From assembly GCA_039090855.1 (NCBI GenBank), contig CM077013.1, forward strand, positions 143,551,240-143,615,239: 64,000 nt of DNA, given 5' to 3'. The notes under the pieces were generated by a model. That model worked only from the letters and a program-made list of their open reading frames with translations, was not told the origin of the DNA and did not search any database. Source of the stretch: Macrothele yani. Taxonomy: Eukaryota > Arthropoda > Arachnida > Araneae > Macrothelidae. This document shows, one piece after another, positions 42,476 through 52,949 of this stretch; the first letter of the stretch is position 1; every line of letters begins with the position of its first letter. The translations under genes and the position numbers were made by a program.

Positions 42476-42959
42476 AGTGAATCTCTTATAAATCGAACAT
42501 CTTCAAGGAAAACAAAACGACATAAAAGGTACATCATACTGGATCAACGAATCTCTAGAACTCCGCGACATTACGGAAGTACGCAAGATGAAAAGAAGTG
42601 CTTGAAGTATTTAGCTTATCTTGCTAAATTAGAGTAAATTTTGAAAAAAGTACATTGAAAAATCTATAAAGAAACACAAATTTTAAAAAATCAAAAAAAA
42701 AGGAGAATATCGCCTACAACTTTTAAACACGCCAGTAAAGATGCTCCCAGTCCTAAGCCTACACAATGTATGAAGGAAAGTTAAAATCATTGAAAATATG
42801 GGTCACAGTGACAGTACTGTTCGGGAATAATACACAGTCGAGTAACATTATTGTGCCCACCTCCTACTTTTGACGTCAACAGCGTGTAGCCAATGAAAGA
42901 AGGCACGTGTCGTGAGTTGGCGCTGTAGGAAATCGGAAAACATATCCCTCGTTGCTGTC

Positions 42960-44276
42960 ATGGATAAAAGGAGCGATTTATCAGATTTACACAATCATCA
43001 TAATCAGAGTTAAATCCCTGAAATGGCAATGGGCTGGACATACTGCCAGAAGGACAGATCATCGATGGACAGCCGAAATTTTAGATTGGATTCCAAGGGA
43101 CAGGAAAAGACCCAGAAGAAGACCACATGGGAGATGGGTGGATGAAATTCGAAAATATGCAGGGGTGACATGGAGGAGACTGGCACAAGACAGACCGTTG
43201 TGGAGGAAACTTGGGGATACCTTCGTCCAGCAGTGGATTGATAATGGTTGACAATGATGATGATGATGATGATGACACAAAGGGATGATTATCGGCTTTC
43301 TGGCAAAGGGTGGCAGTATTTCAGAAACAGCGCAGATTGTGAACTGTTCGCGAGCTACTGTGGTTAAAGTGTATCGTGATTGGAGAAATGTCTCCATTAC
43401 GAATAAGCGAGTGGCAACTGCGGTGCGCAACGTGTCATTGATATGAGAGGTGAACGTCGGCTTCGAAGGTGCGTGACGGCCGATCGACCCCTACAGTGGA
43501 GCAACTTATTGACCAAATGAACCAGGGGGCTACCGGAAGTGTGTCTAAAACGACAATTCAGCGAAACCGGCTGCGTATGGGGCTCCGATGCAAACAAATT
43601 GTCACTGCACTTATGCTAAGAAAGGTGCATCGGCAGAAAAGGCTTACATTTGCACGGCAGTACCGGAATTGGACCTCCACTGATTGGCAAAGAATTACCT
43701 TCTCCGATGAGTCACGTTTTCTGCTTCATCGAACGGATGGACGTTGGCGTATAAGGCGAGAAACGTCGGAGAACAGACACTCTTCAACCATTGCTGGAAG
43801 AAAACAAGCTGGTAGGGCAGCCTTATGGTCTGGCGAATGTTTTCGTGTCATTCCCTGGGCCCACTCATACCTGTGGAAGGCACTACAGACCGAATTCTTT
43901 ATGAATCAATCCTTGCTGACCACATACACCCATACATGTTGATTGTCTTCCCTGGGGCGGATGGGATCTTCCAGCATGGCAATGCGATACAGCTCGAAAT
44001 GTCCAAGAGTGGTTGGAAGAGCACGATGACGACTTCAAAGTAATTCCCTGACCCCCTAATTCCCTTGATTTAAACCCAATTGAGCATCTGTGGGACCACC
44101 TCGATCGTGTTGTTTGCTCTATAGATCCTCCACCACGCACCCTCCAGCATCTGTCAGATACACTGCAGTCAGCATGGCTCCGCATACCTGTGAACACCTT
44201 CCAGCACCTTATTGAGTCACTCCCAGCCCGCCCAGCTGCTGTCCGCGCTGCACACAGCGGTCACTTTGGATATTAG
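42960..44276 (+). pseudogene. Tc1-E transposase remnant
   Basis: The start is ATG 42960 ('MDKRSDLSD'), then the RTE insertion; coding resumes at 43281 with 'KGMIIGFLAKGGSISETAQIVNCSRATVVKVYRDW' (in segments), the helix-turn-helix. Around 43469-43942 the frame shows 'VSKTTIQRNRLRMGLR' and the first catalytic aspartate in 'RITFSDESRFLLHRTDGRW'. In another frame 'LMVWRMFSCHSLGPLIPVEG' precedes 'GIFQHGNA', where the second aspartate (normally QDNA) is replaced. 'LDLNPIEHLWDHLDRVV' near 44070 keeps the third acid. The stop is TAG 44274-44276. Confidence 0.83.
42995..43274 (+). mobile_element. RTE-type LINE, 3' end with (TGA)n tail
   Basis: A 5'-truncated 280-bp copy encodes '..IIRVKSLKWQWAGHTARRTD', 'RWTAEILDWIPRDRKRPRRRP' and ends 'WRKLGDTFVQQWIDNG' then TGA, the standard last residues of many RTE polyproteins. 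It ends in a GAT/TGA microsatellite (43253-43274), a typical RTE tail. A short repeat ACACAA on both sides (42989-42994, 43275-43280) may be the target duplication. The same family is seen at 63.3-64 kb. Confidence 0.82.
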
Positions 44277-44532
44277 CTGATGGTCACAACAATGTGACTC
44301 GACCGTGTATATTGCAAAAACATATAATTATCCCCGAACATAGGACCTTGACATGTACGCAAGTGCCATCAAATTTTACATGTACGCAAGTGTCATTACA
44401 CCCTCGTCATCGGACAATACTTCTTTTCAGCCAAAAAATAACATAAGCTTTTCTCTTTATTTTTTACGTTTTTCTTGTGCGCCAAAATAACCAAAGAAAC
44501 GGACGTGCAACTGTAGGTTTAGCAGAATTTTA

Positions 44533-45087
44533 GTAAGATCTGGAATCCAGGTGTGTCATGAATTTTTGTAAACTCAAGAATCTAGGTGTTTCATGTATAT
44601 TAAGTAAGCGCTGGAATCTAGGTGTATCATGAATTTTTTAGTAAGCTCTGGAACCTAGGTGTATCATGAATTGCTTAGTAAGCTCTGGAATCTAGGTGCA
44701 TCATGAATTTTTTCATCATCTCTGGATCTAGGTGTATCATGAACTGCTTAGTAAGCTCTGGAATCGAGGAGTATCATGAATCTTTTATTAAGCTCTGTAA
44801 TCTAGGTGTATCACGAATTGCTTAGCAAGCTCTGGAAACTAGGTGTATCATGCATTTTTTAGTAAGCTCTGGAATATAGGTGTATCATGAATTGCTTAGT
44901 AAGCTCTAGAATTTAGGTGTATCATGAATGTTTTATTAAGCTCTGGAATATAGGTGTATCATGAATTGCTTAGTAAGCTCTAGAATCTAGGTGTATCATG
45001 AATTTTTTAGTAAGCTCTAGAATCTAGGTGTATCCTGAATTTTTAGTAAGCTCTAGAATCTAAGTGTATCATGAATTTTAAAATAAG
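44533..45087 (+). repeat. 37-bp satellite, ~15 copies
   Basis: The unit contains AGTAAGCTCTGGAATCTAGG and TGTATCATGAATT. Two linker types (TTTTTT and TGCTT after GAAT) alternate over part of the array. It follows MULE-2 by about 120 bp. Confidence 0.88.
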
Positions 45088-46267
45088 TTTCCCTAATGAA
45101 AGTTGCTATTTATAGTAAAAAAATATTAAAAGGTAAGTTTTATTGTGCGGTTGCCGATCATTCAAGTCGCTATTTTAAGCAGGCCACGAGTCTCTGATAA
45201 ACAGGAGTGTTGTATTTATTTCATCATTTCGGATATTTTCTCTACCCGTCTGTCATTAATCCTAATTTAAGGATAAACAACTGCTAAACTAAGGAGAACA
45301 AGATAGACATTAAAGAAATTGAGAAAATCTTTCGAAAATTGCATGCCCAGCAGTCAGATAATAGCGGAGGCTTTTTCACAAACTGATGTATGTTATGCAT
45401 TTAATTTTATGCAAATCACGGCAGCGAAAATTTACTAAACACGTTAAGACCAGCAGATGTATTTATTTCAACAAGCGTTAATAGATTTTACATAAATTAG
45501 TAAGCGAAGCTCGCATCTCAAATAATTATAATGTTAGCCGACCGTTTTGTCTTTTATACTTGCACGTTTGAAAAAGAAAAAGAAAGTAGGGGAATTTCGG
45601 CTGCGGAAACGTGTTCGGTATTTCTGATGACAGCATAATTGAGGCTCACAGACAGGAGTGGTCTGGATAAAAGGATGGGTAATAAAGAAAAAAAGAGGAA
45701 TAAGAGATAGAGAGATGGAGTAGTAGAGCAAGGATTAAAAAGAAAACAAGAAGTAAGATAGGAGAAAAGAGAGCCCGAATTTCTTTAATATTTGAATGCC
45801 TTACTTCTTAGGTGCAGGAATAAACGGCAAATGGCATGAGGTTTCTTACGCTAGCTCAAAAGTTTTTGAAATCCTTTTGTGCAGACAGAGAATAATTTTC
45901 TATAATCTCTAGAGAATAGAAGAAAAAAGGATAGGAAAATAAAAATGAGAATCCGATGGACCTGGTGAAGAAGTCGACATCCAAAAACGATTGAGTTCAG
46001 CAGAAATAAAAAAACATATTCTGTTGCATGCTTTCTTCATGGGGTAGAGGAATCTAACACATCATATAAAATCATCATATTATGAAACATCTTTCCTTAG
46101 AAGTTTTCGTTCGAGAGGAGGAAAGGGGGGAGTTAAAGTTAATCAGTGCAGGAAGAACAAAAAACAATCAAGTCCGCTTATGGTGAGCTTCTGCGGGCTC
46201 GCATATTTCGTTCACTATGTCCGAGGTTCACTAAAACCGAAGTGAATTGAGTGAACTCCGCTTTGTG
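45088..46267. other. Unassigned AT-rich DNA
   Basis: No recognised coding sequence or element ends. The motif 'cgcatatttcgttcactatg' at ~46201 recurs at about 46751 ('cgcatatttcgttcactaaa') and may belong to a degraded DNA transposon with 'ttcactataaccgaa'-like ends. Confidence 0.4.
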
Positions 46268-46324
46268 ACGTACCTGCCCAAAGGACGCACACGACATAAA
46301 GGCACATAGCAATCAGAATAAAAC

Positions 46325-46396
46325 GTCCGCGTAGCTTAATTGGTAGAGCAACTTATTCCGGAATGAGGGGACCCAGGTTCGAATCCTGGCGCGGAT
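46325..46396 (+). tRNA. tRNA-like sequence, CCG anticodon position (probable pseudogene)
   Basis: 72 nt with a paired 7-bp acceptor stem (GTCCGCG with CGCGGAT, one G-U), a D arm, and a perfect T arm (CCAGG, TTCGAAT, CCTGG). The anticodon position reads CCG in TTCCGGA, which would decode arginine CGG. The five-base anticodon stem does not pair in the canonical register, only when shifted by one, so this may be a pseudogene or a SINE head. Confidence 0.5.
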
Positions 46397-46632
46397 ATAA
46401 AATGACGGAGAAATTTACTTCGTTATAATGGCGCCCAAACTATCCGGATGACCCGACCGTTCAAAATCTCGCATTGGTGTGATGTTATTTCCACACCGCG
46501 AGATAGGAAAAATCAGAGAATCCTTTCTCCAGCACTTAGAAAAAAAAAAAAAAAAAATAAGGGGGAGATGATGGGACGTACCTGCCCGAAGGACGCACAC
46601 GACATAAAGGCAGATAGGAATCAGAATAAAAC

Positions 46633-46704
46633 GTCCGCGTAGCTTAATTGGTAGAGCAACTTATTATGGAATGAGGGGACCCGGGTTCGAATCATGGCGC
46701 AGAT
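46633..46704 (+). pseudogene. Second tRNA-like copy, degraded
   Basis: Homologous to 46325-46396 over 72 nt, but CCGG in the anticodon loop has become ATGG, the acceptor has a mismatch (CGCAGAT) and the T arm is broken (CATGG). The differences are loss-type changes. Confidence 0.6.
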
Positions 46705-46738
46705 ATAAAAATGACGGAGAAATTTACTTCGTTATAGC

Positions 46739-47340
46739 TTATAGTCAAACTCTGTGGACTCGCATATTTCGTTCACTAAAACCAAAGTGTCTTCCCTTAA
46801 CCTGAGTTGAGTGGAATGGTGAGTAAGAAAATAAAATATGTACATATCTATCTAAGAAAATAATTTTATGTGCATAATGTATATTCATTAAATTAAGTAA
46901 GCAACATTAAATTTACATTTATTTTATATTAAAATGAAAATAGTCTGTTATGTGCCACTGCTTGCTGCAAACAGTTTTAATAAATATTTTTCCTATGTCC
47001 TTTTCTACAGGTTTGCTACACTCGATTCTACACTTCTTACAATTTCATGTTACAAGTACATTCTTTTCTTTGAAGTTTTATTTTTTAGGTTCGCTGTAAC
47101 CGAAGTAGAGGGTTCACTATAAACGAAATTTTTAATGTGCGTTTCTGATTTTGCGGGTTGGGACCAATGATTTAAGTACACTATAGCCGAATGTTCACTA
47201 TAACAGAGTTCACTATACTTCATAATACATGGAAAATTGATAGGATATTCAAAGCAACCAGATTATAACTTCTGAATTTGCCTGTTACGCTTACTGGTAA
47301 AATTCATGTAACATATCTCAGAAAACTTGAAAACTTCGTC
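46739..47340. other. Unassigned DNA
   Basis: Repeated words 'ttcactata.accgaa' near 47110-47220 suggest degraded ends of a DNA transposon. No protein is recognised. Confidence 0.35.
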
Positions 47341-47417
47341 GTCCTGGGGCGGGAAGGAATCGAACCTGCATCTCCCGATTTCTGTTCGAGTATGCTAACC
47401 GTTACAGCACCCAGGAC
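47341..47417 (-). pseudogene. tRNA-like sequence on the minus strand
   Basis: 77 nt closed by an 8-bp terminal pairing (GTCCTGGG with CCCAGGAC), with a D arm (GCTG/TAGC) and a B box GGTTCGATTCC. The anticodon loop has C instead of the invariant U33 and about five extra bases lie before the acceptor, so it does not look functional. A short inverted repeat ('tcagaaaacttgaaaa') flanks it at 47310-47328 and 47478-47500. Confidence 0.5.
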
Positions 47418-48097
47418 AATGAAGTTCCAAGAAACTGAGACTAAGTAAACTTAGCTTAAGAATCTGAACATCCTCAGTTTTTCAAGTTTTCTGACATGGA
47501 TGACCAATAGGTGTGAGAAGGAAATTCGAAATTTATGATGTTTACTTTGAAGATTCTAAAGTTAGACAGTTTGGAGACAGACTCAAAATATTTCTTTTCT
47601 CTGTCCAGGGTTTTTCAATAAAACTACAATCCCGCTTTTTTAATGATAACTTGAACCATCTTATTTTCCTGCGGTGATTCTGTTTTTTTTATTCCATATA
47701 ACACTTCTTGTGGTTGTACGATTTGCTTCTCTAGTTCTGTCTGTCCGTCAGTTTGTGTACACGACATATATACGCGTGCAAAATCTACATCGAACGGATC
47801 CATTTTGCCATGACAAAGGTTTCCCATGTAAATGGTATACCACACGCACAAAAATAAAGTTGCACATTTAGAGCCGGAGAAAGTTTTTTTTTCGACATAG
47901 GGGCGGGGGATAACGAGACTTTAAATTGCACCTCTTCGAGTTCAAATGTTCCTCACTTCCTCTCAAATAGTGCTCAGTGTTTACTCTCTCACACCGCCGT
48001 AATTATCAAGCATTAAGATCTTTCAAAAATTCTGCTTTGTAAGGTACAACAGCGTTGACACACATATCAATACGTAAAGTAACAGCAATAACCACGT
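47418..48097. other. Unassigned DNA
   Basis: No recognised gene or terminal repeats. Confidence 0.4.
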
Positions 48098-48169
48098 GTC
48101 AGTGTAGCTTAATTGGGACAGCATTCGGCTACGGAGCAGAAGGATGTGGTTTCGAAAGATGTCACCAGC
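48098..48169 (+). pseudogene. Degenerate tRNA-like sequence (arginine ACG-like)
   Basis: 'GTAGCTTAATTGGGACAGC' as D arm, 'GGCTACGGAGCAGAAGG' as anticodon region (CTACGGA loop, ACG) and GGTTTCGAA as T loop. Stem pairing is poor. It shares 'GTAGCTTAATTGG' with the 46.3-kb copies. Confidence 0.45.
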
Positions 48170-48444
48170 AAATTTGTGTTTCAGAGATATTTCATTAAAT
48201 GTTGTTAAGTTTGATCAAGTCTCCATATATTCCTTTTTGGACACTAATAATTTTTATTAGAATGCTTCAGCAGTCTCCATCCATCCTCCTGGTTCGCAGA
48301 TAAGTAAATAAAAAAGGGGAGGATTTCGTCCATTCACCCAATCTTGCTTTGGGGGGAAGTTCTTAGGAACGAGCCTTGTACTTCTATTGGTTGAGAGGGG
48401 GGTCCTATAACGCGGACGATAGCCAAACATAATTTATGGCATAC

Positions 48445-49389
48445 ACACGTAATTAGCGGGGTACGTTCGCCCCTACAGTCACTATGGCTGTTTAATATAT
48501 TTATGGATGCGTGCATGCGTGATGCCAAAATCGATAATACTGGTTTATGTCTTGGTAATATCCGTGTGTGCAGATTGCTGTATGCCGATGACACTGTCCT
48601 GTTGGCAGAGGGCGAAAGTGAGTTGCAGAGTATGTTGCCCCGGATGTACGAAGTTTGCATGAAATTCAAGCTGAGTATAAATAAGGGAAAAACCAAAATT
48701 ATGGTTTTTGAGAGAGGAACTGGTAGCACTGAATGTAATGTAAGTCTAAATGACACAGTGATTGACCAGGTGAGTGAGTTTATGTATTTAGGTAGCATGT
48801 TTAACAGATAGAACAAATTGGATGGTGAAATTAGTAAGCGAGTGAATTCTTCATTGAAAGTCATGGATGCTCTGGGAGGTTTTCACAGGAATGATGGGTT
48901 CTCTAGAGAGTCCCGCATGGCTGTGTATGAGAGTATAATTATCCCTACTCTGATGTATGGCAGTGAAACCTGGGTACTGCAGAAGAAACATAAGAGTCGT
49001 TTCTGTACTGTAGAAATGCCTTACTTGCGGGTGGTTTGTGGCAAGACACGTTCTGATTGTGTGAGGAATGAAGACGTGTTGCAAGTGTGTGATGTGAAGG
49101 AAAATATTGTTAACAAGGTGGAGACTAATATGCTTCGGTGGTTTGGCCATGTCGAAAGAATGAGTGATGAGATGCTTACTAAGAAAACATTTTTAGCCCA
49201 AGTGGCAGGAAGGAAAGGCAGAGGAAAGCCAAGGGTCATGGGAGGATCAGATTCAGAAGTGCCTGTATGAGAAAAAATATGAATATGAATTATAGAAGAT
49301 CTTGTGTACGGCGTGTAATGGATGTCAGTGAAGCCCGAGTTGTATGTCAAGATTGCTGTAAATGGAGAAGTTTGATACGGCAACAGTAA
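48445..49389 (+). pseudogene. LINE reverse transcriptase fragment with YADD
   Basis: The frame opens within RT motif B ('SLWLFNIFMDACMRDAK'), then 'CRLLYADDTVLLAEGESELQ' carries the intact YADD (near 48580). 'INKGKTKIMVFERG' follows and 'VSEFMYLGSMF' completes the palm. A stop near 48809 separates it from the thumb and C-terminus at 48818-49270 ('ISKRVNSSLKVMDALGG', 'PTLMYGSETWVLQKKH', 'NKVETNMLRWFGHVERM'). Coding sense ends near 49389 ('VCQDCCKWRSLIRQQ'). It is 5'-truncated. This architecture is common in arthropod LINEs of the RTE/R1-like type; the clade is not settled. Confidence 0.82.
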
Positions 49390-49458
49390 GTGAAAATCAT
49401 CTGGTAGTTTTTATTTCTTTTTGGAGCTAACCTCTGAATCTCAGAGAAAAGATTAGTG

Positions 49459-49530
49459 AAATGTATGTATGTATGTATGTATGTATGTATGTATGTATGT
49501 ATGTATGTATGTATGTATGTATGTATGTAT
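49459..49530 (+). repeat. (ATGT)n microsatellite
   Basis: About 17 copies of the tetranucleotide lie between the LINE 3' region and the PLE fragment. It is either the tail of the preceding LINE or the junction of the PLE. Confidence 0.93.
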
Positions 49531-49867
49531 GAAAGCCATTGATCGAAACACCGAAGATCAAGTCTACATTGGTTCTACGTTGCGTACCTTTGGGAATAGA
49601 CTATATGAACACAAATATAATGTCAGAAACAGTTCCAGTACTACGGCCTTATCTTGCCTATGTCTACAGGGAACGCATCAACCTGATTGGTCCAGGGCAG
49701 ATATCCTGGCCACTGATAAAACAAGATCATCAATCTTGTTTACAGAAAGCCTTCTGATTTATAAATTTAGATATTCGTTCTGCAATGATGATTCCCCTTC
49801 CACTATCCCTCTTCCCTGGAAATTGTTATTGGTTGACGAGAGACGAGCCGAACCAGCGTCGTCTTAG
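49531..49867 (+). pseudogene. PLE fragment: GIY-YIG endonuclease domain
   Basis: Only the C-terminal nuclease of a Penelope-like protein remains: 'DQVYIGSTLRTFGNRLYEHKY' with the YIG half and the catalytic arginine region, then 'SSTTALSCLCLQGTHQPDWS' and 'ILFTESLLIYKFRYSFCNDD'. It ends at a stop at 49865-49867. It matches the end of the PLE at 39-40.5 kb in order (YIGSTLR, EH, STTAL, TH.P.WS, FAESL/FTESL, CNDD) but is clearly a different family. The RT domain is absent. Confidence 0.88.
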
Positions 49868-50000
49868 AGACTCAAATGGATGATAACCTTCTTCCTCTAT
49901 GTTTACATGTATCGTGCATTTACATATTGGCATCCTTGTGTGTTTGACCGTTACCTGTCAACCCTGTATATATAGTCTTGTAACAATGACTCTGTTTGTG

Positions 50001-50056
50001 CATTGTACATCTGATGATAGGACCAGTGTGAGTCCTGAAAGGTCTTATGTTTAATA
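50001..50056 (+). ncRNA. Hammerhead-ribozyme-like motif in PLE fragment 3' UTR
   Basis: CTGATGA at 50011-50017 and GAAA at 50037-50040 enclose a perfect stem II (AGGAC with GTCCT). GAAAGGTCTT gives the same minimal stem III (AG/CU) and a CTT site. The next bases ATGT pair with ACAT directly before CTGATGA, forming stem I. As in the other PLE there is one extra base between CTGATGA and stem II. Confidence 0.65.
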
Positions 50057-50110
50057 TTTTAACTCTGTAATATGTGATCATCTTTCATTAAAGCTTTTAT
50101 CAAATGTCAT

Positions 50111-50794
50111 CATTGTAATTTTAATTAACGTGTGAAGACGGCTTGATTCCTCTGGATTTATTTATCTATTTTATTGCGCGAATTCTTAACTGCAGCATAA
50201 TGAAAATTCAAACATGAGAGAAATAGTAATCTGTTCGCGCTATCGACATGTGCTAAAAGAATCATTTTATGATCATGTTTATGCTTCAGTATCTGATTTT
50301 TATTTCTCGTGTGGACCCACAAAAATGCATATTAATCTTTAACCAGATATTTCCCAAATGCAACAACCTTTTTGTTTCCTGAAGTCAACGACAATCAAAT
50401 TACTTGTAGAAATTTTGTCTTTTAAAATAGGAAAATCAAGTTGATGGTGATGCTTTATTTTTAGTTTCACGACTGCTTTTCCATTAAAAGAAACAGCAGG
50501 AGAGATTGAATTATACTTAGATCTTTAGTTTTATGGGAGAAGAGATTAATGATAATGAATTTATTGGTACTAGTATTTTTACTTAAAATTATATTGATAG
50601 CAATTTGAATAAGAAATTGGTGGGTGGGTCCTGTTCGTGCTTAAGTTGACAAAAGATATTCGCAAAAGAGATGATACTTACGAGTGGTAAGAGGAATATT
50701 AGTGCATCATACTTTTCCTAGTAGAATTAGATATATATATGAAATTCTGGGTCATTGTAAGACTGTTTTCTGCTTTTCTTCTTTCTTCTAACCG
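50111..50794. other. Unassigned AT-rich DNA
   Basis: No recognised coding sequence. Confidence 0.4.
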
Positions 50795-51040
50795 TTTTTA
50801 TAGCCACCTTTAGCTATTGATATCTCCCAATTCCCTCTATCTATTTCTCTCCTGAGCTTGTTGGTGCCAAAGAACTCCAATTGTTTTTCTTATATCATCT
50901 GACCATCTTCTTTCAGGTCTTCCAGCTGATCTTTTTCTTTTATAAGGCTGCCACTCCAGTATAACTTTGTCAATTTATTGTCTTTCAGCCTTTCAATGTG
51001 TCCTACTCATTTCCATTTCTTTTAAAATATGTTTACTACA
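50795..51040 (-). pseudogene. RTE-type LINE C-terminal fragment (minus strand)
   Basis: Read on the minus strand: 'LEWQPYKRKRSAGRPERRWSDDIRKTIGVLWHQQAQERN', with longer runs broken by stops. This is the 'GRP.RRW.DDI.K..G..W...AQ.R' end found also at 43.1 kb. It is a small, 5'-truncated, decayed copy. Confidence 0.72.
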
Positions 51041-52947
51041 ATATCTAAAAATTTTATTTCAGCTCTTATATCTTCATTTTTATTTCTACCTTTGAGTCTT
51101 ATGTTTAGCCGACATCTTCCCATTTTTCTTCGTGTTTTCTGCATTTTATCTGTTAAGATGTTTTTAATAGATAATAGATTGTTTTTAGTATTTCAAATTA
51201 TAACAGGGTTGTTTTTAACAATTCATTTTTCAGGACATGTGAATTTATCTTTTTCGACGGTAGTTCATATCATACGAGATGTAAATAGAGGGTGATTGGT
51301 TCGGGTTCTGCATTAAAATGGAGCTAGAATATTTTTTTTTATGATGCTTTATCTACATATTGGGTAAGGATTGGTTCTTCCCGACGGGGAAAAACGTGAC
51401 TGAGAGAAAATGATGAAATCGGTGCAAATCTTTCTCTGCAAATTTTTCTCTTTTTTTGTATGAAGAAATCACTGATGAGTTTTGAAATCCTTTATCATTT
51501 ACTTCCGTTGTTCATTTTCTGCGTTAACATATCATTTGCTGTGAAATGTTTTGAATGCAGTTCGTTCTGTACATTTCGGTTTTTTATTTCCAGAAATATC
51601 GTTTCAGCTGGTTTGTATCCAAATAGCTAATTTTTTTTGTGTGTAACAAAGATTTCAAGTATACTTAAAAATACCTATTTAGCACCGAAAAACTATTTTT
51701 GCTTGCATGTTCGTGCTTTTAGCGTGTGCGGTGTTAATGAATTGTACTTAAAGTCTGCGTACGTCTTGAGAAATTTCCAAAGTAGGTTTTGTTAACATAG
51801 TATAAGATCTTGAGAGCTACTTTTGTGAATGCTACTTATTTATTCATAAGTTGCGTTATTATCTGCACCTATTATTAACACTCGCACAGGAGAATCTCTT
51901 CCTAAAACCAACATCGAAATCAACGTCGCGAAGAGGAGGCACAAAAGAACTCCTTAATACAAAGCAAGTTCCAACAATAGCCGGGTAAATAGCATATTTT
52001 ACTTTTTTTTTTTCCCGGGAAAATTCTGCTCCGTGAAATTCTTTCTAGTCGTTGACACGAATGTCAACACCCTTATCTTACATTTTACGAGCCGTAATTA
52101 AAGAAACAGGCGAGTGTTTTAGAACGTACGAAAAAGTGTCTTCGTCGTTAAATATGCAGCGAGAAGTTTCATGCCCGAGTTTTGGCGCTAATGCGAAATA
52201 AACTTTGCCTAAAGTGAAGAAGAATTCGCATTTTTTCTCCCCAAACCCTGCGAAGCGTACTCTCTTAAAAATGGAAACGGCTTATTGTTTGCGGAACTTA
52301 GGTCGAAGAAAGTGCAGTAACAGGGTGAATAATTAAATATCTAAGTATCCGGTCCTCAAAGAGCACGTGAGTAAAGGTTGCAATCCATGCTTTCTTCTGC
52401 TCGATAAATGATACATATAAGTTGTTATTATGGAAAAGCAGTTTCGCAAACAAAACTTCTGAAGAAGTAGTGAAAGCTGTTTTTTTCCCCTTTTTTAGTT
52501 ATTGTTTCGTTGAAAAGTGAGGAAACAAAGGAAACTTACTTTAGGCTTGGCATGCATGCTTCATTTCTGTAATCACAGGTCGTGTTGATGAGAATTTTGT
52601 TGATTTAGGGAAAGTTCAAAATACTGAAAGACGTTAGAAAGCCTACAAGTTTTTGAAGTGATGATATTGAGAAAAGCACGACTTTAGAATGAATTTGATT
52701 CATCTCTGCAATATCGACAGGAAAGTTGAAAGGGGGTGAACATTTAAAAATTAGTTTTCAGGAATTACCGGAAGCCAACACAAGCCCTCATGGACATACT
52801 TTTTTCGTACAGTGTAGGTGTGTCCGACAAGTATTCTGATTTCTATTCCTATCAATTACAGGAGAGAAATAAAAAATACAGGATGCATAAATAAAATACT
52901 CACATATGTAATACAGTGGTACGAACAGTCAAAGTCACTTTTCCACG
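51041..52947. other. Unassigned AT-rich DNA
   Basis: About 1.9 kb without recognised coding sequence, element termini or tandem repeats. It is the longest plain stretch in the window and could hold intronic or intergenic host sequence. Confidence 0.4.
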
Positions 52948-52949
52948 TA

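Larger units (their letters stand above)
42833..44307 (+). mobile_element. Tc1-E, Tc1-family transposon interrupted by an RTE fragment
   Basis: Inverted termini are CACAGTCGAGTAACATTATT on the left and, read inverted, CACGGTCGAGTCACATTGTT on the right. TA lies at 42831-42832 and 44308-44309. It is nested in MULE-2 and carries the 280-bp RTE insert at 42995-43274. Confidence 0.85.
41587..44401 (+). mobile_element. MULE-2: deleted Mutator-like element carrying Tc1-E
   Basis: The 11-bp duplication CCTCGTCATCG occurs at 41576-41586 and 44402-44412. The ends are inverted: AAGTAGTGGCACTTGCGTAC on the left; GTGTAATGACACTTGCGTAC on the right when read inverted. The left end is expanded into five 88-bp tandem units and the right end holds about one. 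Inside are a MULE transposase C-terminal fragment and Tc1-E. The rest of the transposase is absent, so it is a deletion derivative. Confidence 0.8.
46268..46738 (+). repeat. ~168-bp duplication carrying a tRNA-like sequence
   Basis: Copies at about 46268-46436 and 46573-46738 share a leader ('cgtacctgccc.aaggacgcacacgacataaag'), a 72-nt tRNA-like core and a trailer ('atgacggagaaatttacttc'). They are 308 bp apart, separated by unrelated sequence with an 18-A run. Confidence 0.82.

Noticed and set aside
46325..46396. Functional tRNA-Arg gene
   Set aside because: The acceptor and T arms pair but the anticodon stem does not pair in the canonical register, and a degraded tandem copy lies 308 bp away. 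I kept it only as tRNA-like with moderate confidence.
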